A stretch of DNA of 64,000 nt from Clostridium muellerianum. GTDB lineage: Bacteria; Bacillota; Clostridia; Clostridiales; Clostridiaceae. The notes below the pieces were generated by a model, which saw only the letters and a program-made list of their open reading frames with translations, did no database searches and was not told the origin of the DNA. The stretch covers positions 186,001 to 250,000 of the forward strand of contig NZ_JABBNI010000066.1 of NCBI RefSeq assembly GCF_012926525.1. The letters run 5' to 3'. A program made the position numbers and the translations under genes. Below are positions 7,340 through 13,734 of the stretch, in pieces. The first letter of the stretch is position 1. Every line of letters begins with the position of its first letter.

Positions 7340-7580
7340 AATAATGAAAACTTTATGGCTTTAAAAACTACTACTTTGAAAAAATATGAATTGTAGCTAT
7401 CAAGAAAACATATATGTAATACAAATAGGTATAAAATTTAGCGAAAATTAGTTGCGAAATAGCAATAACGTACAATACGAAGCTTTTAAATTCATTTATT
7501 ATAAAAATAAAAAAACATTTTGGAGACCTTAAGATTTAAATATCTTTCAGGTACTTCATAGGAATACAAGGAGGCTAATT

Positions 7581-7970
7581 ATGATAAATGATAGTATTGT
7601 TAAAGTTTTTAATGGTGGTAAGGTGATATACCAAAACAAGGAAATTAATATTGAAAAGTTAGAATGGAACAAAAATCCTAATAAAGGTGTGTATCTAAAG
7701 CACATTGTTAAAGGTGAGGACACAGCTGGAAAGTTTAGTTGTCATATTGTAAAGATTGAATCAGGATGTGAAATAGGACAACATATTCATGAAGGCAATT
7801 GGGAACTGCATGAGGTAATTGACGGTGAAGGAAAATGCTTTTTAGAGGATAAAGAAATAATTTATTCTATTGGAACACTCAGTGTAATACCACAAGGCAT
7901 ACAACATAAAGTTAAAGCTGTTAATGGTGACCTATATTTGTTTGCTAAATTTATACCTGCGTTGGTATAG
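7581..7970 (+). CDS. Cupin-domain protein
   Basis: 129 residues with an AAGGAGG site. It is a single cupin barrel: GCEIGQHIHEGNWELHEVIDGEGKCFLEDKE is cupin motif 1 (metal-type His/His/Glu pattern) and GTLSVIPQGIQHKVKAVNGD is motif 2. A likely metal-binding small-molecule or sensor fold, but ligand and reaction are unknown. It follows a 241-base gap with no recognised element, has its own terminator-like hairpin (~7991-8035), and precedes an AraC regulator that also begins with a cupin domain. Confidence 0.8.
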   Translation: MINDSIVKVFNGGKVIYQNKEINIEKLEWNKNPNKGVYLKHIVKGEDTAGKFSCHIVKIESGCEIGQHIHEGNWELHEVIDGEGKCFLEDKEIIYSIGTLSVIPQGIQHKVKAVNGDLYLFAKFIPALV

Positions 7971-7990
7971 AAAAAAGTTATATTATATGT

Positions 7991-8035
7991 AAAGCTTCTG
8001 ATATAATTACTATATTGGAAGTTTTTGTTTTAAAT
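7991..8035 (+). terminator. Terminator after cupin gene
   Basis: CTTCTGATATA pairs with TATATTGGAAG (11 pairs including two G-U), followed by TTTTTGTTTT. Confidence 0.65.
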
Positions 8036-8059
8036 CAATAAAAATATGGGGGAGTATAC

Positions 8060-8887
8060 TTGATAGATAAGGAAAAAATTAAATTTCGTCATTTAAATGA
8101 CTTTTATAATATTGATGTAATTGAAGGTATTAATGTAGGAAGAGCGTTTCCTAAACATTCACACAGCAGTATGTGTTTAGGAGTTATAAATAGGGGGACA
8201 AGAATATACTCCATAGATAAAAGGCAATTATGTGCTGATAAAGGTAAAGTATTTGTTCTTAATACAGGTGAAGTTCATTCATTTAAATCTTTAAATAGAA
8301 GGACGCATGATTATATGTGTATTTGTTTTGATAAAGATTGTATTAAAAATGTTTTAAGAGATACAAAAGAAAAAAGTTCAAGAAAATTATTTTTTCACAA
8401 TATAATTGATGATTCACATTTGTACGTCTTAATAAATAAACTTTGCTGTAATCTTTTAGATAAAAATATAGATTCTGAAAGTAAAGGTTTGTTTCTTAAA
8501 ATTATGGAGCAATTAAATATAAACTATTTGGATAGAATATATAGCTTAAAAAGTACAGGTAATGAACAAAGAGTTATAAAGTTATTAAAAGAATATATTG
8601 AAGATAATTATAAAGAAAATATTTCAATAAACCAACTATCTCAAATTTCAGGTTTAAGTCCTTACTATTTAATTAGGCTTTTTTCCAATGAATATGGATT
8701 TGCTCCCCATTGTTATCAGAATAATATCAGAATAAGGAAGGTGAAAGAGCTTTTAAAAGATGGAAAAATGAAAATGACAGATATAGCATTAGAAGTAGGT
8801 TTTGTTGATCAAAGCCATATGATTAAACATTTTAAAAATAGTGTAGGAATCATCTCTAGTAAATATTTTAATGAAATGAAAAAGTAA
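8060..8887 (+). CDS. AraC-family transcriptional regulator
   Basis: 275 residues from a TTG start at 8060 placed 6-8 bases after GGGGGAG. The N-terminal cupin-type sensor half has FPKHSHSSMCLGVINRG and VFVLNTGEVHSF. The C-terminal AraC DNA-binding half has two helix-turn-helix units (SINQLSQISGLSPYYLIRLFSNEYG and MTDIALEVGFVDQSHMIKHFKNSVG). The effector is unknown. It lies between a lone cupin protein and the selenoprotein transcript, and could control either; the sequence gives no proof. Confidence 0.9.
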   Translation: MIDKEKIKFRHLNDFYNIDVIEGINVGRAFPKHSHSSMCLGVINRGTRIYSIDKRQLCADKGKVFVLNTGEVHSFKSLNRRTHDYMCICFDKDCIKNVLRDTKEKSSRKLFFHNIIDDSHLYVLINKLCCNLLDKNIDSESKGLFLKIMEQLNINYLDRIYSLKSTGNEQRVIKLLKEYIEDNYKENISINQLSQISGLSPYYLIRLFSNEYGFAPHCYQNNIRIRKVKELLKDGKMKMTDIALEVGFVDQSHMIKHFKNSVGIISSKYFNEMKK

Positions 8888-8953
8888 TAATAGTTTTAAA
8901 TTTAGGTAGTCTCTTAAGTGGGAATATTTTTTAAAACATTAAAAAAAAACATA

Positions 8954-8992
8954 TTGACATGTACATTACAATATCATAATATATAAATATAA
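8954..8992 (+). promoter_or_regulatory. Promoter of selenoprotein-thioredoxin unit with shared 16-mer
   Basis: TTGACA (8954-8959), 17-base spacer, TAATAT (8977-8982). TAATATATAAATATAA (8977-8992) is identical at 16620 and 45682, each time placed as -10 plus start region. The transcript would have a ~175-base leader containing a pairing GAAAATATG/CGTATTTTC. Confidence 0.7.
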
Positions 8993-9164
8993 ATATAAAG
9001 ATAAAAGGATGAATTTGAAAATATGTTGTTATATGCAAGTTTATGTGAATACTTGTTAATCAACCGTATTTTCATACTTATAAAAATTATAAGCTAGGCA
9101 GAAATTAATTATATAAATATTAATTGAAATAAAAAGTTTCAAATGAAAGAAAGGTGATGTTATT

Positions 9165-9464
9165 ATGGTTAAGGTTACTAAACAGGCAGCTGAAAAGTTT
9201 AATGAAATGTTGCAAAAGACTAAAAATTCTGAAAATTCAATGTTGAGAGTTGTTTTTGCAGGTTATGGTTGAGGAGGTCCAAAATTACAGGTAACTCTGG
9301 ATGAGTTAGAAAATAATAATGACGTAGTTGTTAAATCAGAAGGTATAAATGTTGTTTATAGTACAGATCTTGAAGCGTATATAAATGGATCAGTTATTGA
9401 CTATTCAAATAGTTGGTTTGGACAAGGATTTACTATAAGTGGAAGAAATTCTTCTTCATATTAA
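9165..9464 (+). CDS. HesB/IscA-like selenoprotein (in-frame UGA read as selenocysteine)
   Basis: 99 residues if TGA at 9270-9272 is read as Sec36; a standard ORF call splits it. GGTGATG lies 5-8 bases before the ATG at 9165. The N-terminal MVKVTKQAAEKFNEML, the core LRVVFAGYG-U-GGPKLQVTLDE and the later VYSTDLEAYINGSVIDYS are the HesB/IscA fold. In Cys homologues the residue at this site is the first conserved cysteine (GFGCGGP). HesB-like selenoproteins are a recognised family. A small hairpin (9278-9302) at the right distance downstream is a candidate bacterial SECIS. The C-terminal Cys pair of true IscA is absent. The family suggests a role in Fe-S, selenium or redox chemistry, supported by the neighbouring thioredoxin and sufCB genes. 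Confidence 0.88.
9278..9302 (+). promoter_or_regulatory. Candidate bacterial SECIS hairpin
   Basis: UCCA (9278-9281)/UGGA (9298-9301) plus UUA/UAA (9285-9287/9292-9294) enclose the apical loop CAGG. The loop G bases lie 18-19 bases after the UGA, within the range usual for bacterial SECIS. The stem is short, so this needs folding. Confidence 0.55.
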
Positions 9465-9573
9465 AATATTAAATAAGTCAATTTTTGCAGTTTAAGAACA
9501 TTAGGTCAAAATTTTTTATGTGCGAAAATTGAGTTGAATAAAATGGAAAAGATATATAGGAGGTTTATTAATC

Positions 9574-9894
9574 ATGGCTAAAATAATAAACAGTAATGAG
9601 TTTCAGAATAACGTTTTAAACAGTGATGGAGCAATATTAGTGGATTTTTTTGCAGAGTGGTGTGGACCATGTAAGATGGTTGCTCCAGTTTTAGAAGAAT
9701 TAAGTACAGAAATGGAGGGAAAAGCTAGAATATTTAAAGTGGATGTAGATAAAAGTGGTGATTTAGCTGAAAGATATGGAATTTCAGGTGTACCAACACT
9801 AATAATTTTTAAATATGGTAAAGAAGTTGACAAAATAGTAGGATTTCAACCTAAAGAAACGCTCAAGGCTAAATTACAACAATATTCAAATTAA
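9574..9894 (+). CDS. trxA: Thioredoxin
   Basis: 106 residues with an AGGAGG site. The classic thioredoxin fold carries the active site AEWCGPCKMVAPVLEEL, DVDKSGDLAERYGISGVPTLIIF (cis-Pro) and the C-terminal VGFQPKETLKAKL. It reduces protein disulfides, and might also serve thiol/selenol redox. It is 109 bases after the selenoprotein stop with no clear terminator between, so both may share a transcript from 8954. The only thioredoxin in the window. Confidence 0.95.
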   Translation: MAKIINSNEFQNNVLNSDGAILVDFFAEWCGPCKMVAPVLEELSTEMEGKARIFKVDVDKSGDLAERYGISGVPTLIIFKYGKEVDKIVGFQPKETLKAKLQQYSN

Positions 9895-9945
9895 AAAATT
9901 AAAGTAGCTAATATTTATGAATTAAAATTATATAGTAAATGAAGT

Positions 9946-9990
9946 AAAGCCTATATCTTATTTTACATGGTAATTTAAGATATAGGCTAT
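9946..9990 (+). terminator. Terminator/hairpin left of sufCB (related to 11904-11952)
   Basis: AAGCCTATATCTTA (9947-9960) pairs with TTAAGATATAGGCT (9975-9988). Its sequence, including the loop TTTTACATGGTAA, closely resembles the hairpin after sufB. No strong T run follows. Confidence 0.6.
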
Positions 9991-10013
9991 TATCATAAAA
10001 ATGCTTTTTATGG

Positions 10014-10052
10014 TATAGAATTTGTATAACAAGCGGGTATACAAATTCTATA
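10014..10052. promoter_or_regulatory. Perfect 15-bp inverted repeat upstream of sufC
   Basis: TATAGAATTTGTATA (10014-10028) and TATACAAATTCTATA (10038-10052) are exactly complementary across a 9-base centre (ACAAGCGGG). It lies 120 bases upstream of sufC. It could be an operator for the Fe-S assembly operon or a transcript hairpin; there is no T run to make it a terminator. Confidence 0.55.
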
Positions 10053-10171
10053 TCATATAGGACTGTAGTATGCATATGATATAATAACTATTAAGAGTAG
10101 CACAATATACTAATTTGATGTAAATACAAAATAATTTTGCAATTAAAAGCGTAGCAAGGAGGATTGGACAT

Positions 10172-10903
10172 ATGTTAGAATTAAAAAATTTATCCCTAGA
10201 AGTAGAAAATGATAATAAAAAAATTGATATTTTACAAAATATAAACTTGAAGTTTGAAAGAAATAAAGTATATGCAATAACTGGTCCCAATGGCGGAGGA
10301 AAGTCATCCCTGGCTAAGACAATAATGGGAATATATAAAGCTACTTCTGGAAGTATATTATTAGATGGGGAAGATATCACAGATTTGGATATCACAGAGA
10401 GGGCTAGACAAGGATTAGGCTTTGCATTTCAACAACCAGCAAGGTTTAAAGGTATAAAAGTAAATGAATTGTTAACTTTGGCTGCAGAGGATAAGGAAGT
10501 AAGTATATGTAATTTGCTTTTGGATGTAGGTCTTTGTGCTCAAGACTATATAAATAGAGATGTGGATTCAAGTCTTTCTGGTGGAGAGCTTAAGAGAATA
10601 GAAATAGCAACTATACTTGCGAGAAATCTTAAAGTCGCATTATTTGATGAGCCAGAAGCAGGAATAGATTTATGGAGCTTTAAAAAGTTAGTTGAAACTT
10701 TTGAAAGTATGAATAAAAGTAAGGAAACAACTATAATTATAATATCTCATCAAGAGAGAATTTTAAATTTAGCAGATGAAGTTATTGTACTTAAAGATGG
10801 ACAAATTAAAGAAATAACTTCAAAAGAGAATATACTTGCTCAAATAATAAAAAATGATAGTTGTAACTGTGGTGAAACATGTGAAAAAGGGAGGACATTT
10901 TAG
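10172..10903 (+). CDS. sufC: SufC-like Fe-S assembly ABC ATPase
   Basis: 243 residues. The cytoplasmic ABC ATPase has Walker A GPNGGGKSSLA, Q-loop FAFQQPARFKGI, signature SLSGGELKRIEIA and Walker B VALFDEPEAGIDLW. The FQQPARFKG and DEPEAGID variants mark SufC-type rather than transport ATPases. A short cysteine tail (CNCGETCEKG) is unusual. It directly abuts sufB (stop TAG, then ATG). No sufS, sufU or sufD is present, so this is the minimal two-gene SUF (SmsCB-like) form seen in anaerobes and archaea. It would power scaffold opening during Fe-S cluster assembly. Confidence 0.9.
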   Translation: MLELKNLSLEVENDNKKIDILQNINLKFERNKVYAITGPNGGGKSSLAKTIMGIYKATSGSILLDGEDITDLDITERARQGLGFAFQQPARFKGIKVNELLTLAAEDKEVSICNLLLDVGLCAQDYINRDVDSSLSGGELKRIEIATILARNLKVALFDEPEAGIDLWSFKKLVETFESMNKSKETTIIIISHQERILNLADEVIVLKDGQIKEITSKENILAQIIKNDSCNCGETCEKGRTF

Positions 10904-11824
10904 ATGTTGGATGCATTAGATAAAAATATGTTAGACGAAATGACGGGACTTCATGAATTGCCAGCTGGTGCCTATAATATAAGAAAAAATGGAGAAAAGG
11001 CTGCAAGAAATACTACAGCAAATATAGATATAGTAACAAAACAAGATAAGCCTGGAATGGATATAATAGTGAAACCTGGAACAGTAGGTGAGAGTGTGCA
11101 TATACCGGTAATTATAACAGCAGAAGGTTTAAATGATCTTGTTTATAACAGCTTTGATATTGGTGAGGGCTCAGATGTACTTATAGTAGCAGGCTGTGGT
11201 ATACATAATCCTGGTGATAAAAAATCCCAACATGATGGAGTACATGAATTCTTAGTTAGAAAGGGTGCTCGTATAAAGTATGTAGAAAAGCACTTTGGAG
11301 AAGGGAATGGTAATGGTGAAAAAGTACTGAATCCTAAAACAATAATAGAGGTTGAAGAAGGAGGATATGCAGAATTAGAACTAGTCCAAATAAAAGGAGT
11401 AGATAGTACTAAAAGGGATACAGAAATAAAACTTCATAGAAATGCTAGAGTAGTAGTAGTAGAAAGAATGCTTACATACAAAAATCAAGATGCAGAATCC
11501 AAGATAAATGTAGAAATGGTAGGGGTAGATTCTTCGGCACAAATAATTTCTCGTTCTGTAGCACGAGATGAATCAAAACAAATATTTTATTTAAATATGT
11601 CTGGACATGAAAGATGCAGGGGTCATATACAATGTGATTCCATAATAATGGATAAAGCTAAAGTAGAAGCTATACCTAAAATATCAGCATTTCATTCAGA
11701 CTCACAACTTATACATGAAGCTGCCATAGGAAAAATTGCCAATGATCAGCTTATAAAGCTTATGTCTTTAGGACTTTCAGAAAAAGAAGCGGAAGATACT
11801 ATATTAAAAGGATTTCTTAAATAA
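10904..11824 (+). CDS. SufB/SufD-family Fe-S scaffold protein (minimal SmsB-like)
   Basis: 306 residues, clearly shorter than classical SufB (~460), holding just the beta-helix core plus C-terminal helices. Recognisable pieces are the N-terminal HELPAGAYNIRKNG, VHEFLVRKGARIKYVEKHFGEGNG, KVEAIPKISAFHSDSQLIHEAAIGKI, and the end LIKLMSLGLSEKEAEDTILKGFL, the SufBD consensus for the SufC-contact region. Scaffold role: holds the nascent Fe-S cluster with SufC. It starts immediately after sufC, so translation is coupled. It is followed by a hairpin terminator similar to the one before sufC. Confidence 0.88.
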   Translation: MLDALDKNMLDEMTGLHELPAGAYNIRKNGEKAARNTTANIDIVTKQDKPGMDIIVKPGTVGESVHIPVIITAEGLNDLVYNSFDIGEGSDVLIVAGCGIHNPGDKKSQHDGVHEFLVRKGARIKYVEKHFGEGNGNGEKVLNPKTIIEVEEGGYAELELVQIKGVDSTKRDTEIKLHRNARVVVVERMLTYKNQDAESKINVEMVGVDSSAQIISRSVARDESKQIFYLNMSGHERCRGHIQCDSIIMDKAKVEAIPKISAFHSDSQLIHEAAIGKIANDQLIKLMSLGLSEKEAEDTILKGFLK

Positions 11825-11903
11825 TTAAAAATTGATATATAACTTTTTTATTGTATAGAGTAGTATATTAAAATTAAATATCAAAGTTTTTATACTAAAA
11901 ACA

Positions 11904-11952
11904 ATAACCTATATCTTATTTTAAGTGGTACTTTAATAAAATATAGGTTATT
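11904..11952 (+). terminator. Terminator/hairpin right of sufCB
   Basis: AATAACCTATATCTTATTTTA pairs with TAATAAAATATAGGTTATT. It shares CCTATATCTTATTTTA..TGGTA..TTTAA with the hairpin at 9946-9990 on the other side of sufCB. Confidence 0.65.
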
Positions 11953-11996
11953 CGTTTTTCATTTCCATAGACGAACTTGTTTATATATGGTAGATC

Positions 11997-12056
11997 TTTA
12001 TTTGACATATATCATAAAAAGAGTAAAATAAAATCAAAACGATATATGTCAATAAC
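11997..12056 (+). promoter_or_regulatory. Promoter of DUF134 gene bracketed by inverted repeat
   Basis: Arms TTTATTTGACATATATC (11997-12013) and GATATATGTCAATAA (12041-12055) pair over at least 12 bp. TTGACA inside the left arm (12002-12007), a ~16-base spacer and TAAAAT form the promoter. Same design as 3832-3897 and 13587-13645. Confidence 0.65.
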
Positions 12057-12098
12057 TAAATGAAGTGCTGACTTTGTTGTAAATGAGGTGAATGTTTT

Positions 12099-12485
12099 AT
12101 GCCTAGACCAAGAAAATGCAGAAGAGTATGTTGCTTACCACAAAGAGATATATATGGGCCACTTAATGTTCCTGTTGATGAAGATGATTTTATAACTATG
12201 ACTGTTGATGAATATGAAACCATACGACTAATTGATTTGGAAGGGTTTACTCAGGAAGAATGTGCTAATCAAATGAATATTGCACGTACCACAGTTCAAG
12301 GTATATATAATGATGCGAGAAGAAAACTTGCAGAATCACTAGTAAATGGCAGGGGGCTAAGAATTGAGGGAGGAGATTATAAACTTTGTAATGGATTTGA
12401 AAAGTTTTGTGGTGGTCCAAGATGTTGCAGACATGATTGTAATAGAAATTTTGTAAGAAATGAAGATAAAGGTGTATTGAAATAG
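12099..12485 (+). CDS. DUF134 family predicted DNA-binding protein
   Basis: 128 residues with a GAGGTGAA site. [14 protein letters not shown], the helix-turn-helix [43 protein letters not shown] and [14 protein letters not shown] are the canonical DUF134 core, closer to the family consensus than the copy at 6893. The C-terminus is cysteine-rich ([11 protein letters not shown]) rather than a zinc ribbon, suggesting metal or redox sensing. It sits under one of the long inverted-repeat promoters, so autoregulation is a reasonable inference. The following C_GCAxxG_C_C gene starts 53 bases on and is probably co-transcribed. Confidence 0.9.
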   Translation: MPRPRKCRRVCCLPQRDIYGPLNVPVDEDDFITMTVDEYETIRLIDLEGFTQEECANQMNIARTTVQGIYNDARRKLAESLVNGRGLRIEGGDYKLCNGFEKFCGGPRCCRHDCNRNFVRNEDKGVLK

Positions 12486-12538
12486 AAGTACTTCTATAAA
12501 GCATAATTAATAATATGAAGTAAAAGGAGTTACAAAAA

Positions 12539-13054
12539 ATGAGCGAAAATTGTAAGTATAATCATAATATATGCAGTAGTAAATACAGTGAGATTAACAG
12601 CTTTAAGGAGCGTGCGTTGGAATTGTTTAAGCAAGGGTATAATTGCTCACAGTCTGTATTTGCAGCTTTTTGTGAAGAATGTGGAATGGATTTTGAAACA
12701 GCTCTTAAAATATCATCTTCCTTTGGCGGAGGTATGGGTAGGCTGAGAGAGGTTTGTGGAGCAGCAAGTGGCATGTTTATGGTGGCTGGTATGAAGTATG
12801 GTTATGTTGATCCAAAGGATAGATTGTCAAAAGTGGAACATTATAAGCGTATTCAACAGCTTGCTGAGAAATTTAAAGAAAATAACGGCTCATTAATTTG
12901 TAGAGAACTTTTAAGACTATCTGTTCAAAGTGAAAGCTACATACCTGAAGAAAGAACAAAGGAATATTATAAAAAACGTCCCTGTGTAGAGATTGTTGGC
13001 AGTGCCGCAGAAATTATGTATGAATATATAAAATCCAATAAACAGAGTTCTTAG
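12539..13054 (+). CDS. C_GCAxxG_C_C family redox protein
   Basis: 171 residues with an AAAGGAG site. The family signature is RALELFKQGYNCSQSVFAAF, then FGGGMGRLREVCGAASGMFMVAGMKYG, then LICRELL and RPCVEIVGSAAEI: four conserved cysteines spaced as in the C_GCAxxG_C_C family. These proteins are widespread in anaerobes, presumed redox or metal-binding, without proven function. The N-terminal extension of about 25 residues contains two extra cysteines. It is downstream of DUF134 and ends in the hairpin terminator at 13116-13160. A paralogue lies at 16814. Confidence 0.88.
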   Translation: MSENCKYNHNICSSKYSEINSFKERALELFKQGYNCSQSVFAAFCEECGMDFETALKISSSFGGGMGRLREVCGAASGMFMVAGMKYGYVDPKDRLSKVEHYKRIQQLAEKFKENNGSLICRELLRLSVQSESYIPEERTKEYYKKRPCVEIVGSAAEIMYEYIKSNKQSS

Positions 13055-13115
13055 CATCGGATAAAATAGATGTGTTGTAGTAACAAAGTGGATTTTTCAT
13101 ATCTAGGCAATTAAT

Positions 13116-13160
13116 AAAGCCAGTTAGAATAATTTTAAAAACTATTCTAACTGGCTTTTT
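13116..13160 (+). terminator. Terminator, duplicated hairpin element copy 1
   Basis: AAAGCCAGTTAGAATA (13117-13132) pairs with TATTCTAACTGGCTTTTT (13143-13160). A near-identical 43-base element lies at 20190-20234, best matched in reverse orientation. Confidence 0.85.
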
Positions 13161-13183
13161 AATGGGTATATGTTAAATAGAAA

Positions 13184-13546
13184 TTAACTATGACATCCAT
13201 GTTCATGCTCATGGCAGCAGTCACCAGAATCTACAAGTGAACCTTGAAGCCAGCTATTAGCTACTGCATTTATGTCACCTGAACATCCACGTACTACATT
13301 AATGCCAGAATTCTTTAGTACTCTTACTGCACCTTCTCCCATATTACCTGCAAGCATAAGTGTAACACCCATTGATGCAAGAGTTTGTGCAATATTTGAT
13401 TTACAGCCACAGCCTGCTGGTGAAGGAACAACTTGTGAATCAACTACTTTTTTAGCAGCTGTATCAACTGTAAAAACCGTAAAATATTCACAGTGACCAA
13501 AATGATCATCAATTTTATTTCCACGAGATGGCAATGCAATTTTCAT
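13184..13546 (-). CDS. NifX/ORP-like cluster-binding protein
   Basis: 120 residues from the ATG at 13546 (GGAAGG upstream); the longer frame to 13597 would run through the promoter. MKIALPSRGNKIDDHFGHCEYFTVF, the middle SPAGCGCKSNIAQTLASMGVTLMLAGNMGEGAVRVL, NVVRGCSGDINAVA and the His/Cys tail CCHEHEHGCHS define a DUF134-associated NifX/ORP-type protein. It is transcribed on its own toward the C_GCAxxG_C_C gene, under a promoter with the same long inverted repeat as the Mrp operon. It should therefore answer to the same regulator. This is the most ORP-like copy in the window, judged by the CGCK and GNMGEGA motifs. Confidence 0.9.
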   Translation of the reverse strand: MKIALPSRGNKIDDHFGHCEYFTVFTVDTAAKKVVDSQVVPSPAGCGCKSNIAQTLASMGVTLMLAGNMGEGAVRVLKNSGINVVRGCSGDINAVANSWLQGSLVDSGDCCHEHEHGCHS

Positions 13547-13586
13547 GTATAAATACCTTCCTTCTAAATTATTTAACATATTATAA

Positions 13587-13645
13587 GTTATTGTCATATG
13601 CTCTTTATATATATAATAAACTTATATCCGACATATGTCAATAAT
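13587..13645 (-). promoter_or_regulatory. Promoter of minus-strand NifX gene bracketed by inverted repeat
   Basis: On the minus strand: TTGACA (13641-13636), 17-base spacer, TATTAT (13618-13613). Arms GTTATTGTCATATG (13587-13600) and CATATGTCAATAAT (13632-13645) pair with two mismatches. Arrangement and arm sequence match 3832-3897 and 11997-12056. Confidence 0.68.
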
Positions 13646-13734
13646 AATAAAATAAAATTGCTCAAAGTAAAGCCAATACCTATTTCTCTTTCCTCCTTGA
13701 TAACTTAGTCATTATGCTTATTTACATAAGTCTT

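Noticed and set aside
9270-9272. UGA as evidence of a pseudogene or sequencing error
   Set aside because: It replaces precisely the conserved Cys of HesB proteins, the frame is intact on both sides and a plausible SECIS follows; Sec insertion is the simpler reading.
13547-13597. 17-residue N-terminal extension of the minus-strand NifX protein
   Set aside because: It would cover the operator arm and start region of the promoter; GGAAGG before 13546 and the family's MKIA start support the shorter form.
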